Shown piece after piece: positions 45,654 to 54,273 of a stretch of DNA of 64,000 bases. The position numbers and the translations under genes are program-made. The notes under the pieces are model-generated. The model searched no databases. It had not been told where the DNA came from and saw only the letters and a program-made list of their open reading frames with translations. The DNA is from Cellulomonas flavigena DSM 20109 (GTDB lineage: Bacteria; Actinomycetota; Actinomycetes; Actinomycetales; Cellulomonadaceae), in contig NC_014151.1 of NCBI RefSeq assembly GCF_000092865.1, positions 3,286,001 to 3,350,000 on the forward strand, written 5' to 3'. Every line of letters starts with the position of its first letter. Position 1 is the stretch's first letter.

Positions 45654-47492
45654 ATGACGTTCCCCACCCGCCCGGTGCTCACCGGCACGTTCGGCATGGT
45701 CGCCTCGACGCACTGGCTGGCCAGCGCGGTCGGCATGCGCACGCTGGAGGCGGGCGGCAACGCGTTCGACGCGGCCGCCGCGGCGGGCTTCACGCTGTCG
45801 GTCGTCGAGCCGCACCTCGACGGCCCGGGCGGGGACGCGCCCGTCATCGGCCACCGCGCGGCGGACGGGCACACGTTCGTGGTGTGCGGGCAGGGCGTCG
45901 TCCCGGCGCGCGCGACCGTCGACGCGTACCGGGCACTGGGGGTCGACGAGGTCCCCGGCACCGGGCACCTCGCGGCCGTCGTGCCCGGGGCGTTCGGCGC
46001 GTGGCTCGACCTCCTGGCGCGGTACGGCACGCTCCCACTGGCCGACGTCCTGGCCCCCGCTCTCGGGTACGCGCGCGACGGCCACCCGCTCCTGCCCGGC
46101 GCGGCGGCGGCGATCGGTACGGTCGCGGACCTGTTCCGCGACCACTGGCCGACGAGCGCGGCGGTCTGGCTGCCGGGCGGGGCGGTGCCGCGGGCGGGCG
46201 AGCGGTTCCGCAACCCCGACCTGGCGCGCACCTTCGAGCGGCTGCTCGCCGAGGCCGCCGCGGCCGGGCCGGACCGCGAGGGGCAGATCGAGGGCGCGCG
46301 GCAGGCGTTCTACGAGGGGTTCGTCGCCGAGGCGGTCGACGCGTTCGTCGCCGGGACGCCGGTGCTCGACGCGACGGGGCGCGCACACACGGGCTTCCTG
46401 CGGGCCGACGACCTCGCCGCCTGGCGCGCGACCGAGGAGCCCACCGTCGCGGTGCCGTTCGCGGGCGTCGAGGTGCACAAGACCGGCCCGTGGGGTCAGG
46501 GCCCGGTGCTGTTGCAGCAGCTGCGGATCCTCGAGCGGCTCGGCATCGAGGACGTCGTGCGGGACGCCGTGGCGCGCGGGGACGACGACGACCCGCAGGG
46601 CCCGCTCGTGGAGCTCGTGCACGTCGTGGTCGAGGTCGCCAAGCTCGCGTTCGCCGACCGGGACGCCTGGTACGGGGACGCCGCGAGCGTCCCGCTCGAC
46701 GCGCTGCTGTCGCCCGCGTATGCCGCCGAGCGCGCGCACCTCGTGGGCAGCGACGCGGACGGCGAGCACCGCCCAGGTGCACCCCACGGGGAGTGGCCGC
46801 GGATGGCGCGCGCCCTCGTCGGCGCGCGGGCGGCGGCCACCGCGGGCGTCACGGCGGCTCCTGCGGCACCGGGCCTGGGCGAGCCGACTGTGTCCCCGCG
46901 GGGCGTGACGCGGGGGGACACGTGCCACGTCGACGTGGTCGACCGCTGGGGCAACCGGGTCTCCGCGACGCCCTCGGGCGGGTGGCTGCAGTCGAGCCCG
47001 GTGGTCCCCGGCCTGGGGTTCGCGCTGCCGACGCGCGCGCAGATGTGCTGGGTGCAGGACGGCCTGCCGGCGAGCCTCGTCCCGCGGACCCGGCCGCGCA
47101 CGACGCTCAGCCCGGCCCTGGCGCTCGGCGACGGGCACGGGTTCGCGTTCGGGACACCGGGCGGCGACCAGCAGGACCAGTGGCCCGTGCCCTTCCTGCT
47201 GCGGCACCTGCTGGGCGGGCTCGACCTGCAGGCCGCGATCGACGCGCCGGCGTGGCACTCGACGCACGTGCACGGCTCGTTCCACCCCCGCTCGCACACC
47301 CCGCGGGGGCTCGTCGCGGAGTCGCGCCTGGGGCCTCGCACGCTCGCCGCGCTGGCGGCGCGTGGGCACACCGTGACCGACGCCGGGCCGTGGTCGCTGG
47401 GCCGGTTGAGCGCGGCCGGCGTCGGGCCGGACGGGTGGCTCCTGGCGGCCGCCAACCCGCGCGGCAGTCACGGCTACGCCGTGGGCCGCTGA
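45654..47492 (+). CDS. Gamma-glutamyltransferase family protein
   Basis: A 612-residue Ntn-hydrolase that self-cleaves before a nucleophile Thr and transfers or hydrolyses gamma-glutamyl groups such as glutathione-like thiols. The N-terminus VASTHWLASAVGMRTLEAGGNAFDAA is typical (shown in parts: LEAGGNAFDAAAA, DGPGGDAP). The cleavage point is GDTCHVDVVD; the Thr is followed by Cys rather than the common Thr. TLSPALAL replaces the usual SSMTP oxyanion loop. No signal peptide is seen, unlike periplasmic GGT, so a cytosolic role or a related acylase activity is possible. It follows trmL by 60 bases. Confidence 0.85.
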   Translation: MTFPTRPVLTGTFGMVASTHWLASAVGMRTLEAGGNAFDAAAAAGFTLSVVEPHLDGPGGDAPVIGHRAADGHTFVVCGQGVVPARATVDAYRALGVDEVPGTGHLAAVVPGAFGAWLDLLARYGTLPLADVLAPALGYARDGHPLLPGAAAAIGTVADLFRDHWPTSAAVWLPGGAVPRAGERFRNPDLARTFERLLAEAAAAGPDREGQIEGARQAFYEGFVAEAVDAFVAGTPVLDATGRAHTGFLRADDLAAWRATEEPTVAVPFAGVEVHKTGPWGQGPVLLQQLRILERLGIEDVVRDAVARGDDDDPQGPLVELVHVVVEVAKLAFADRDAWYGDAASVPLDALLSPAYAAERAHLVGSDADGEHRPGAPHGEWPRMARALVGARAAATAGVTAAPAAPGLGEPTVSPRGVTRGDTCHVDVVDRWGNRVSATPSGGWLQSSPVVPGLGFALPTRAQMCWVQDGLPASLVPRTRPRTTLSPALALGDGHGFAFGTPGGDQQDQWPVPFLLRHLLGGLDLQAAIDAPAWHSTHVHGSFHPRSHTPRGLVAESRLGPRTLAALAARGHTVTDAGPWSLGRLSAAGVGPDGWLLAAANPRGSHGYAVGR

Positions 47493-47512
47493 CGGACGCT
47501 TCGACACTTTCG

Positions 47513-47694
47513 ACGGTCGGACCGACCGTGATCGGGCTGTGACCTGCGAGGTCACAGGGCCGGATCGCGATCGTGACTCTTATGTGAACGCTCAACATCC
47601 GGACGAAACAGACATCGGACCTCTCCTGCTGTCACAGCCCCCATCATGAGGGTTCTATGAGGAATTGACCGCTGGGACGATTCAGACATCGGAG
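47513..47694. promoter_or_regulatory. Palindrome-rich control region before the amidohydrolase operon
   Basis: This 221-base gap (47493-47713) holds several dyads: ACGGTCGG/CCGACCGT around one base (47513-47529), CTGTGACC/GGTCACAG with five between (47537-47557), and GATCGCGATC (47563-47572). A direct repeat (GACGAAACAGACATCGGA near 47602 and GACGATTCAGACATCGGA near 47676) ends just before the amidohydrolase ATG. The direct repeat may be the FadR-type regulator's site; the first two dyads may end ggt. Confidence 0.55.
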
Positions 47695-47713
47695 CACCGT
47701 TACCGTCGGAGAC

Positions 47714-48592
47714 ATGCCCTACGACGTCGTGGATGCGCACCTGCAGGTATGGGACCCGGAGTCGGTCCACTACCCGTGGATGTCGCAGGACCCCTCCCTC
47801 CTGCGTCGCACCTACCGAGTTCGCGACGTCGGCGGTGCACTGGACGAGCACCACGTGGACGGCGTGGTGCTCGTCCAGTCCGCCGACAACCGGGCCGACA
47901 GCGAGCACCTGCTCTTCCAGGCGCTGTGCGACCCCCACGTCGTCGGCGTCGTCGCGTGGGTCCCGCTGGACCAGCCGGACGAGGCCGCGACCCAGCTCGA
48001 CCACTGGCGCGTCGAACCCATCGTCGGCGTCAGCCACCACGTCGACCGCGAGCACGACACGCAGTGGCTGCTCGGCGACGGCGTCGAGGACGGCCTCACG
48101 CTCCTCACCGAGCGACGGCTCGTCCTGGACCTGCCGGCCACCACGCCCGAGCTGCTGCACCACGTCGCCACGATCGCCGACCGGCACCCCAAGCTGACGG
48201 TCGTCGTCGACCACCTCGGCGCACCGCCGCTCGCCGCGCTCCGCGCCGGTGAGACGGCCACGTGGCAGCGCTGGGCCGACGCCCTCGCCGTCGTCGCGCA
48301 GGCACCGAACGTCGTCGCCAAGCTCGCGGGCCTCGGCCGCGCGGCCGGCCCCGGCTGGACCGTGGACGACGTGCGCCCCGCCGTCGACCACGCTCTCGAC
48401 GTCTTCGGCCCCGACCGCCTCATGGCGGGCAGCGACTGGCCCACCTCCCTCGACGCGCACGGCACGTGGGCCGAGGTCTGGGGCGGGCTGCGTGCGACGC
48501 TCGACGGCCTCGACGAGGCCGCCGTGGCCCGCGTCATGGGGCGGACCGCCGTCGAGACGTACGGCATCCCCCCGCTCGTCCCCGAGCGCTGA
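47714..48592 (+). CDS. Amidohydrolase-family lactonase-like protein
   Basis: A 292-residue TIM-barrel amidohydrolase of the group including L-fuconolactonase and 2-pyrone-4,6-dicarboxylate lactonase. It shows VVDAHLQVWDPESVHYPW (usual HxH reduced to HLQ), VVDHLGAP, and MAGSDWPTS near the C-terminus with the catalytic Asp. Such enzymes open sugar-acid lactones. It is followed 49 bases later by a FadR-type regulator, likely co-transcribed. With GH95 nearby, hydrolysis of L-fuconolactone in non-phosphorylated fucose use is a fair guess, but no fucose dehydrogenase or fuconate dehydratase is seen here. Confidence 0.82.
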   Translation: MPYDVVDAHLQVWDPESVHYPWMSQDPSLLRRTYRVRDVGGALDEHHVDGVVLVQSADNRADSEHLLFQALCDPHVVGVVAWVPLDQPDEAATQLDHWRVEPIVGVSHHVDREHDTQWLLGDGVEDGLTLLTERRLVLDLPATTPELLHHVATIADRHPKLTVVVDHLGAPPLAALRAGETATWQRWADALAVVAQAPNVVAKLAGLGRAAGPGWTVDDVRPAVDHALDVFGPDRLMAGSDWPTSLDAHGTWAEVWGGLRATLDGLDEAAVARVMGRTAVETYGIPPLVPER

Positions 48593-48641
48593 CACCTGCC
48601 CCACCCCCGCCGCAGCTGCGCACGACGACGGAGACGAGCAC

Positions 48642-49373
48642 GTGTCACGCACCCAGGACGTGGTCGAGGACGTCCAGCGCCTGATCCTCGACGGTGGGCT
48701 GCGCCCCGGCGACCGGCTCCCCGCGGAGAAGGAGCTCGCGTCCGAGCTCGGCGTCTCGCGCGGCTCCCTGCGCGAGGGCGTGCGCGCGCTCGTCGTCCTC
48801 GGCATCCTCGAGGCGCGGCACGGCGACGGCACCTACGTCACGTCGCTGGACCCCGCGACGCTGCTCAGCCCGCTGGCGTTCCTCGCCGACCTGCCGGGCG
48901 ACCACTCCTCCCTGCACGCCGTGCGGGCGATGCTCGAGACCGAGGCCGCGGGACTCGCCGCGCTGCACCTCACGGACGCGCACGTCGCCCGCGCACGCCG
49001 CGCGCTCGACGACATGGCGCGTGCCCTCGTCGCCCCCCGCCCCGACTCCGAGCGCCTCGCCGCCGCCGACCTCGCGTTCCACCAGGCCGTGGCCGACGCG
49101 TCCGGCAACCCGGTGCTGGCCGCGCTGCTGCACGCGCTCGCCGGTCGCCAGGCCCGGCACCGCGTGTGGGACGAGATGCCCGAGATCGCCGGGGACCGGA
49201 CCTTCGAGGAGCACGAGGCGGTCCTCGCCGCCATCACCGCACGCGACCCGGACCGGGCGCGCCTGCGCATGGCGATGCACATGGTCGCGATCGAGGACCT
49301 GCTGGCGACCACGAGCACCGACGGCCCCGCACCCCGGCGCCGCAACCTCGCGGAGGCCACGACCGCCCGCTGA
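48642..49373 (+). CDS. FadR-type (GntR/FCD) regulator
   Basis: A 243-residue regulator with N-terminal GntR winged helix (RPGDRLPAEKELASELGVSR, SLREGVRAL) and C-terminal FCD helical effector domain with metal-binding His in DLAFHQAV and later AMHMVAIEDL. The GTG at 48642 follows a GGAGACGAG site. It is encoded downstream of the lactonase-like gene and probably controls that operon through the direct repeats at 47602-47694. The effector is probably a sugar acid or lactone, by analogy to family members. Confidence 0.9.
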   Translation: MSRTQDVVEDVQRLILDGGLRPGDRLPAEKELASELGVSRGSLREGVRALVVLGILEARHGDGTYVTSLDPATLLSPLAFLADLPGDHSSLHAVRAMLETEAAGLAALHLTDAHVARARRALDDMARALVAPRPDSERLAAADLAFHQAVADASGNPVLAALLHALAGRQARHRVWDEMPEIAGDRTFEEHEAVLAAITARDPDRARLRMAMHMVAIEDLLATTSTDGPAPRRRNLAEATTAR

Positions 49374-49415
49374 CGCCACGACCGGCCGCTGCGCCACGAC
49401 CCGACCGGCCGGTGC

Positions 49416-50342
49416 TCACGGCCGGGCGTCGCTCGCTCCACCGCACGCCGCCAGCACGAACTCGTACAGCGCCCCGCGCAGCGCGTCCGGCGCAGCGACG
49501 AAGTGCAGCGGCTGCTCGACCCCGTCGACCACCGCGGCCAGGCCCAGCACCGTCCCCCTCTTGTCCTCGGCGATCGCGTGCAGGTCGCAGCGCGCCGGCA
49601 CGGTGGCCAGCACGAGGCGCCCGTCCGGCGGCGGCGCGGCGGAGTCCACGTCGACGTCCCACCGCCCTGTCGCCCCCCACGGACGCAGCAGCGTCGTGGC
49701 GCGCACCCCGGTGAGGCGCACGTGCGGGCCGCCGGGCACGGGCTCGACGCGCAGCGTCACGTCCGCGACCGGCACGCCCTCGACCTCGCGCACCACGAGA
49801 TCGTCGGCGAACGTCACGCGCAGGCCCGCCGCGACCGCCGCGGCCGCGCAGTCCTCACCGTGGATCCGCCGCAGGTCGTCGGCCTCGTCGGTGGGCGCCA
49901 CCACGACCGTCCCCGCCCGGCCGTCCGACGTGGTGACGTCGAGCTCGACACGCACAGCCGGGTCCCCGGGCGCGTCCGGGCCGCAGGCCGCAGGCCCGAG
50001 CGGCACCCGGAGCCGCCGCACCCGGTCGGCGCCCACGTCACGCCCCGCCTCGGTCCCACCGCCCACGAGGTCGCTCACGAGCCGGGCGCGCTCCACCACG
50101 ACGTCGACGGGCCCGGTGTTGCGGACCTGCAGCTCGACGATCCGTGCGACCCGGTCGGTGCGGGCCTGCGCGACCTCGACCTCGAAGGTCACGGCGGGCG
50201 GCAGGGGCGCCGCCGAGGTGGGCATCGCGGAGGCAGGCGTGGCGGACGAGCGGACCGCCGGCGGGTGGCCCGGACCGCACGCCGACGACGTCACGGCGAG
50301 GAGGAGCAGCAGCGCCCCGCACGCCTGCGCGCGACCGGTCAT
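49416..50342 (-). CDS. Predicted lipoprotein, function unknown
   Basis: A 308-residue exported lipoprotein: signal peptide GALLLLLAVTSSAC with lipobox Cys at about 22, a Pro/Ala/Ser linker to about residue 48, then a beta-rich domain starting VTFEVEVAQARTDRVARIVE with paired Cys residues. I do not recognise the family. It resembles Ig-like surface domains of actinobacterial lipoproteins. It lies alone between the FadR-type gene (convergent) and a hydrolase gene, 83 bases upstream, that reads the same way. Confidence 0.8.
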   Translation of the reverse strand: MTGRAQACGALLLLLAVTSSACGPGHPPAVRSSATPASAMPTSAAPLPPAVTFEVEVAQARTDRVARIVELQVRNTGPVDVVVERARLVSDLVGGGTEAGRDVGADRVRRLRVPLGPAACGPDAPGDPAVRVELDVTTSDGRAGTVVVAPTDEADDLRRIHGEDCAAAAVAAGLRVTFADDLVVREVEGVPVADVTLRVEPVPGGPHVRLTGVRATTLLRPWGATGRWDVDVDSAAPPPDGRLVLATVPARCDLHAIAEDKRGTVLGLAAVVDGVEQPLHFVAAPDALRGALYEFVLAACGGASDARP

Positions 50343-50363
50343 GGGCGCAGCGTCGCACGCAGC

Positions 50364-50423
50364 GGCGTCCGCACGGGAGCCCCGGCGTCCGCGCGGAAGC
50401 CCCGGCGTCCGCGCGGGCGCCCG
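50364..50423. repeat. Three tandem 20-base repeats
   Basis: Units at 50364, 50384 and 50404 follow GGCGTCCGC(A/G)CGG(G/A)(A/C)GCCCC. The array fills the gap between the lipoprotein start (50342) and the hydrolase stop (50426), so it is in the lipoprotein's 5' leader. Confidence 0.8.
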
Positions 50424-50425
50424 GC

Positions 50426-51355
50426 TCAGTCCTCGAGCAGCCCGGCCGCGAGGAAGTCGATCGACTCCCCGATCGCGGGCAGGCCCGGCACGGGCGGGAT
50501 GTCGAGGTGCCCGTGGAGCATGCCGGCCGCCACCATCGCGCGCGTCGGCACGCCCGCGTCCTGCAGCTGCAGGAGGAACGTCTCGCCGGACGGCCGCAGG
50601 TCGTCGACCTCGCTGAGCACGACCGACGTGGGCGGCAGGCCGGCGACGTCACCGTTGCCGGGCATCGCCTCGGCGGGGAAGCCCGACAGACGCCCGAGGT
50701 AGGTGCGGGTCATGTCGAGCACCGTGGCGGGCAGGAACCGGATCGCGGCCGGCACCCGGCGCAGGTCGTCGACCTGGTCGTCGGGCAGCGCGGGCGTCGG
50801 GAAGTGCAGCGTCGGGTACGCGAGCAGCAGCGCGTCGGGTACACGCGTGCCGGCGTCCCGCACGCGTACGGCGGCACCCGTCGTGAGGGTCGCGCCCGCC
50901 GATGCACCACCGATCCCCAGGCGCGTCGCCCCCAGCGCCGGCGCCGCGTCGAGGAACCAGCACCACGCCGCGTGCACGTCGTCCAGCGGTACCGGGTACC
51001 CCGCGCCGGGCGTCGCGAGCCGGTACCCGACGGACGCCACGACGATCCCGTGCCGCGCCGCCAGCTCGGCGGACACCACGTGCGCCTCGCCCATGTCGAG
51101 GTCGCCGAAGGCGAACCCGCCGCCGTGCGCCCACACCAGGCCGGCGCCCGACGCGGCGCGCCCGCGCGGGCGGTACAGCCGGACCGCGACCTGCCCGTGC
51201 GGGCCGTCGACCGCGAGGTCCTCCACGTGCACGTCCGGCAGCCGGTACCCGGCGCCGAGCGAGGCCGTCGCGGCGGCGTGGCTGGTCCAGCCGGTCACGG
51301 ACGGCAGGAGGTCGGCGAGCAGCGGATGGATCGGCACGGTCGCCGATGCTCCCAC
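50426..51355 (-). CDS. Alpha/beta hydrolase, HSL-type esterase
   Basis: A 309-residue esterase of the hormone-sensitive lipase family: oxyanion motif AHGGGFAFGD (about 75-84), nucleophile Ser in GASAG (about 152), acid Asp in EVDDLRPSG and His in GMLHGHLD. No signal peptide. The GTG at 51355 starts 9 bases after the LacI stop, so it is co-transcribed with that regulator; a GTG at 51337 is an alternative. Such enzymes deacylate small esters; removal of acetyl groups from imported sugars is possible. Confidence 0.88.
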   Translation of the reverse strand: MGASATVPIHPLLADLLPSVTGWTSHAAATASLGAGYRLPDVHVEDLAVDGPHGQVAVRLYRPRGRAASGAGLVWAHGGGFAFGDLDMGEAHVVSAELAARHGIVVASVGYRLATPGAGYPVPLDDVHAAWCWFLDAAPALGATRLGIGGASAGATLTTGAAVRVRDAGTRVPDALLLAYPTLHFPTPALPDDQVDDLRRVPAAIRFLPATVLDMTRTYLGRLSGFPAEAMPGNGDVAGLPPTSVVLSEVDDLRPSGETFLLQLQDAGVPTRAMVAAGMLHGHLDIPPVPGLPAIGESIDFLAAGLLED

Positions 51356-51364
51356 ACCCGCCGG

Positions 51365-52408
51365 TCAGGCGACGGCGCGGCCGCTGCGGTCCGGCGTGGA
51401 GGCCCGCAGGAGGACCTCGGTGTCGACGGTCAGCACCCGCGCCCCGGTGCGCGGGCGCTCGTCCAGCGCGAGCAGCGCCGCACAGCGCCCGACGTCCCCG
51501 TGCGGTACCCGCACGGTCGTCAGCTGCGGCACGACGTCGCGCAGCGTGAGGACGTCGTCGAAGCCCGTGAGCGCGACGTCCTGCGGGACCCGGACCCCCA
51601 GCGCCCGCGCCGCGGCGAGCGCGCCGAGCGCCAGCACGTCGTCGACGGCGAGGACCACGTCGACGGGCCGGCGTCGCGCGAGAAGCTCCCGCATCGCCGT
51701 CGCACCGCCCTCGTGCGTCAGGTCGCCCAGCACCACGTGCGCCGGGTCGACGGGGCACCCGAGCGCACCGAACGCCCGGCTGAACGCGTCGCGTCGGGTC
51801 TGCGAGGCGAGGTGCGTGCGCGGCCCCCCGAGCACGGCGGGCTGCCGGTAGCCGAGCGCGTGCAGCGCGTGGGCGAGGGCGTCGGCACCGCCCACGTCGT
51901 CGACCACGACGGCGTCGACCCCGAGACCCGCGGTGCCGACGACGACAGCCGCCCCACCGGCGGCCACGTAGTCGGCGAGGGCCTGCCGGAGCAGGTCGTC
52001 GGCGACGTCGTCGTCGTGCCGCGGTCCGGCGACCACGACGGCGCGGGCGCGCTGGCGCTGCAGCACCCGCACGAGCTCGATCTCCCGCGCCGCCTCGTGC
52101 TGCGCGCACGCGAGCGTGACCTGGAGGTCGGAGGCGTCCGCGACCCCGACGACGCCCGCCACGAGCGCGGCGCAGGACGGGTCGGTGACGTCGTGGACGA
52201 CGAGACCCACCGACGTGGTGCGACCGCGCGCCATCGCCTGGGCCGTCGCGTCCGGCGTGTAGCGCAGGCGTGCGGCGGCCGTGAGGACACGTGCGCGCAG
52301 CTCGGGGCGGACGGTGCGGTTCGCGCTGCCGTTGATGGCGCGCGACGCGGTCGCGAGCGAGACACCCGCCTCGCGCGCGACGTCGCTCAAGGTCACCCGG
52401 GCCGTCAC
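51365..52408 (-). CDS. LacI-family regulator
   Basis: A 347-residue LacI-type protein: helix-turn-helix VTLSDVAREAGVSLATASRA at residues 5-24 and an effector domain with LALGALAAARALGVRVP and TGFDDVLTL. It is downstream of kdgK by 117 bases and upstream of an esterase gene in the same direction. The GTG at 52408 directly precedes the standard N-terminus. A dyad at 52444-52462 lies 36 bases upstream and may be its operator. Two regulators thus flank the uxaC-eda-kdgK operon; which one controls it is not settled, but 55955 is better placed. Confidence 0.92.
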   Translation of the reverse strand: MTARVTLSDVAREAGVSLATASRAINGSANRTVRPELRARVLTAAARLRYTPDATAQAMARGRTTSVGLVVHDVTDPSCAALVAGVVGVADASDLQVTLACAQHEAAREIELVRVLQRQRARAVVVAGPRHDDDVADDLLRQALADYVAAGGAAVVVGTAGLGVDAVVVDDVGGADALAHALHALGYRQPAVLGGPRTHLASQTRRDAFSRAFGALGCPVDPAHVVLGDLTHEGGATAMRELLARRRPVDVVLAVDDVLALGALAAARALGVRVPQDVALTGFDDVLTLRDVVPQLTTVRVPHGDVGRCAALLALDERPRTGARVLTVDTEVLLRASTPDRSGRAVA

Positions 52409-52443
52409 GATCGAAGGCTAGGGCACGATTCATGGTGAGTTGC

Positions 52444-52462
52444 GACGTTCGCCCCGAACGTC
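52444..52462. promoter_or_regulatory. Dyad upstream of the LacI/esterase genes
   Basis: GACGTTCG and CGAACGTC flank CCC, with perfect 8-base arms. It is in the 117-base gap between the kdgK stop and the LacI start. It could be an operator or a short terminator of kdgK; the lack of a G/C-only stem favours operator. Confidence 0.5.
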
Positions 52463-52525
52463 CGTCCACCGGACGGGGACCGTGGGTCGCAGCACCCACG
52501 TGCCCTCGGGTCGGCAGGGGTGAGG

Positions 52526-53623
52526 TCAGCGGTCGACGCGCGCCGAGCCCCCGCCGGCGAGCCGCAGCACCTCGGCCCGCGTGGCCATCGACGTGTCGCC
52601 CGGCGTCGTCATCGCCAGGGCACCGTGCGCCGCGCCGTACTCGACGGCGGTCGCCAGCGGCTGCCCGTCGAGCAGGCCGAACGCCAGGCCGGACGCGAAC
52701 GAGTCGCCACCACCGACCCGGTCGAGGATCTCGAGGCCCGGGCGGTGCGTGGCGTGCACGAGCCCGGACGCGCGGGACCACGCGACCGCGCCCCAGTCGT
52801 TGACGGAGGCGGAGCGCACCGTGCGCAGCGTGGTCGCGACGACCCGCAGGTCGGGGTAGGTCGCGACGACGCGCTCGATCATCGCCGCGAAGGCGCCCGC
52901 GTCGAGGTCGCTCAGATGCTCGTCGACGCCCTCGACCTCGAACCCGAGCGCCGCGGTGAAGTCCTCCTCGTTGCCGATCATCACGTCGACGTGCGGCGCG
53001 ACGGCCCGGTTGACCTCCTGCGCGCGCGCCTGCCCGCCGACGGCGCGCCACAGCGAGGGGCGGTAGTTGAGGTCGTAGGACACGACGGTGCCGTGCCGCC
53101 GCGCGGCGGTGACCGCCTCGAGCACGGTCGCGGCCGCGGTGTCCGACAGCGCCGCGAAGATGCCGCCGGTGTGGAACCACCGCACCCCGAGGTCGCCGAA
53201 GAGGTGGTCCCAGTCGACGTCGGCGAGCTGCGAGGCCGCCGTGTGCCCGCGGTCCGACACGCCGACGGCGCCGCGCACGCCGAAGCCGCGCTCGGTGAAG
53301 TTCAGGCCGTTGCGGACCTCGCGCCCCGTGCCGTCGTACGGCACCCAGCGGATCAGCGACGTGTCGACGCCCCCGGCCAGCACGAGGTCCTCGACGAGGC
53401 GGCCGACCTCGTTGTCCGCGAGCGCCGTGACCACGCCGGTGCGCAGGCCGAACGCACGGCGCAGGCCGCGGGCGACGTTGTACTCCCCGCCGCCCTCCCA
53501 GACGCGGAACTCCCGCGTGGTGCGGATGCGCCCCTCCCCCGGGTCGAGACGCAGCATCACCTCGCCGAGTGCGAGCGCGTCGTAGCGGCACTCGGCGACG
53601 GGACGGATCACGAGCTCGGTCAT
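52526..53623 (-). CDS. kdgK: 2-keto-3-deoxygluconate kinase (PfkB family)
   Basis: Phosphorylates 2-keto-3-deoxygluconate (KDG) to KDPG. A 365-residue PfkB kinase: ALGEVMLRLDPGEGRIRTT and EGGGEYNVARGL at the front, and the GGGDSFASG anion-hole/catalytic Asp motif near the C-terminus. The YDLNYRPSLW segment is typical of KDG kinases. It lies 14 bases after eda and shares its operon with eda and uxaC, which fixes the KDG role. The ATG at 53623 has GAGGAG in good position. Length is slightly greater than E. coli KdgK. Confidence 0.92.
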   Translation of the reverse strand: MTELVIRPVAECRYDALALGEVMLRLDPGEGRIRTTREFRVWEGGGEYNVARGLRRAFGLRTGVVTALADNEVGRLVEDLVLAGGVDTSLIRWVPYDGTGREVRNGLNFTERGFGVRGAVGVSDRGHTAASQLADVDWDHLFGDLGVRWFHTGGIFAALSDTAAATVLEAVTAARRHGTVVSYDLNYRPSLWRAVGGQARAQEVNRAVAPHVDVMIGNEEDFTAALGFEVEGVDEHLSDLDAGAFAAMIERVVATYPDLRVVATTLRTVRSASVNDWGAVAWSRASGLVHATHRPGLEILDRVGGGDSFASGLAFGLLDGQPLATAVEYGAAHGALAMTTPGDTSMATRAEVLRLAGGGSARVDR

Positions 53624-53637
53624 CGTGGACTCCTCGG

Positions 53638-54273
53638 TCAGGGGCGCAGGGTGGTAGCCAGGGCGACCGCGTCGGCGACGAGCGCACGCAGGCCGTCGAC
53701 GTCGCCGGTCCCGACGAGGTCGCGCGGGACCATCCAGGACCCGCCCACCGCGGCGACGGACGGCAGCGCGAGGTACTCACCGAGGTTTCCCGGCCCCACG
53801 CCACCGGTCGGCACGAAGCGCACGTCGGCGAACGGCGCCGCGAGGGCGGCGATCGCGGCAGCACCGCCCGACGCAGCGGCGGGGAAGAACTTGACGGTCG
53901 TGACGCCCAGCTCGAGCGCGGCCTGGACCTCGGTCGCGGTGACGGCGCCGGGCAGCGCGACGACATCGTGCTCGGCGCACCGCTCGACGACGGCGCGTGA
54001 CGTGCCCGGCGAGACGACGTACGAGGCGCCCGCCGCGACGGCCGCGTCGACCTGGGCGGGGGTGACGACCGTGCCCGCCCCGACGAGCACGTCACCGCGG
54101 TCCCGCAGCACCCGGATCGCGTCGGCCGCCGCGGTGGTACGGAACGTGACCTCGGCCACGGGCAGGCCCCCGGCCACGAGCGCAGCACCGAGCGCGTGCG
54201 CGTGCGCGGCGTCGTCGACCACGACGACGGGCACGAGCCGGTGCGCGGCGAGACGGTCGAGGACGGCGCTCAC
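53638..54273 (-). CDS. eda: KDPG (2-keto-3-deoxy-6-phosphogluconate) aldolase
   Basis: Splits KDPG to pyruvate and glyceraldehyde-3-phosphate. The 211-residue class I aldolase has AEVTFRT (active-site Glu and substrate Arg), LVGAGTVVTPAQVDAA, SPGTSRAV and the Schiff-base Lys in TVKFFPA, then FVPTGGV. The GTG overlaps the uxaC stop by GTGA (54270-54273). It is the middle gene of uxaC-eda-kdgK. Confidence 0.95.
   Translation of the reverse strand: MSAVLDRLAAHRLVPVVVVDDAAHAHALGAALVAGGLPVAEVTFRTTAAADAIRVLRDRGDVLVGAGTVVTPAQVDAAVAAGASYVVSPGTSRAVVERCAEHDVVALPGAVTATEVQAALELGVTTVKFFPAAASGGAAAIAALAAPFADVRFVPTGGVGPGNLGEYLALPSVAAVGGSWMVPRDLVGTGDVDGLRALVADAVALATTLRP

Noticed and set aside
42669..47555. 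A 1628-residue leftward frame extending the GH95 gene through trmL and ggt
   Set aside because: Beyond about 45104 it is antisense to the well-supported trmL and ggt genes and has low-complexity composition.
47537..47557. CRP-type site resembling TGTGA-N6-TCACA
   Set aside because: The spacing between TGTGA and TCACA is nine bases, not six; it is listed only as a dyad.
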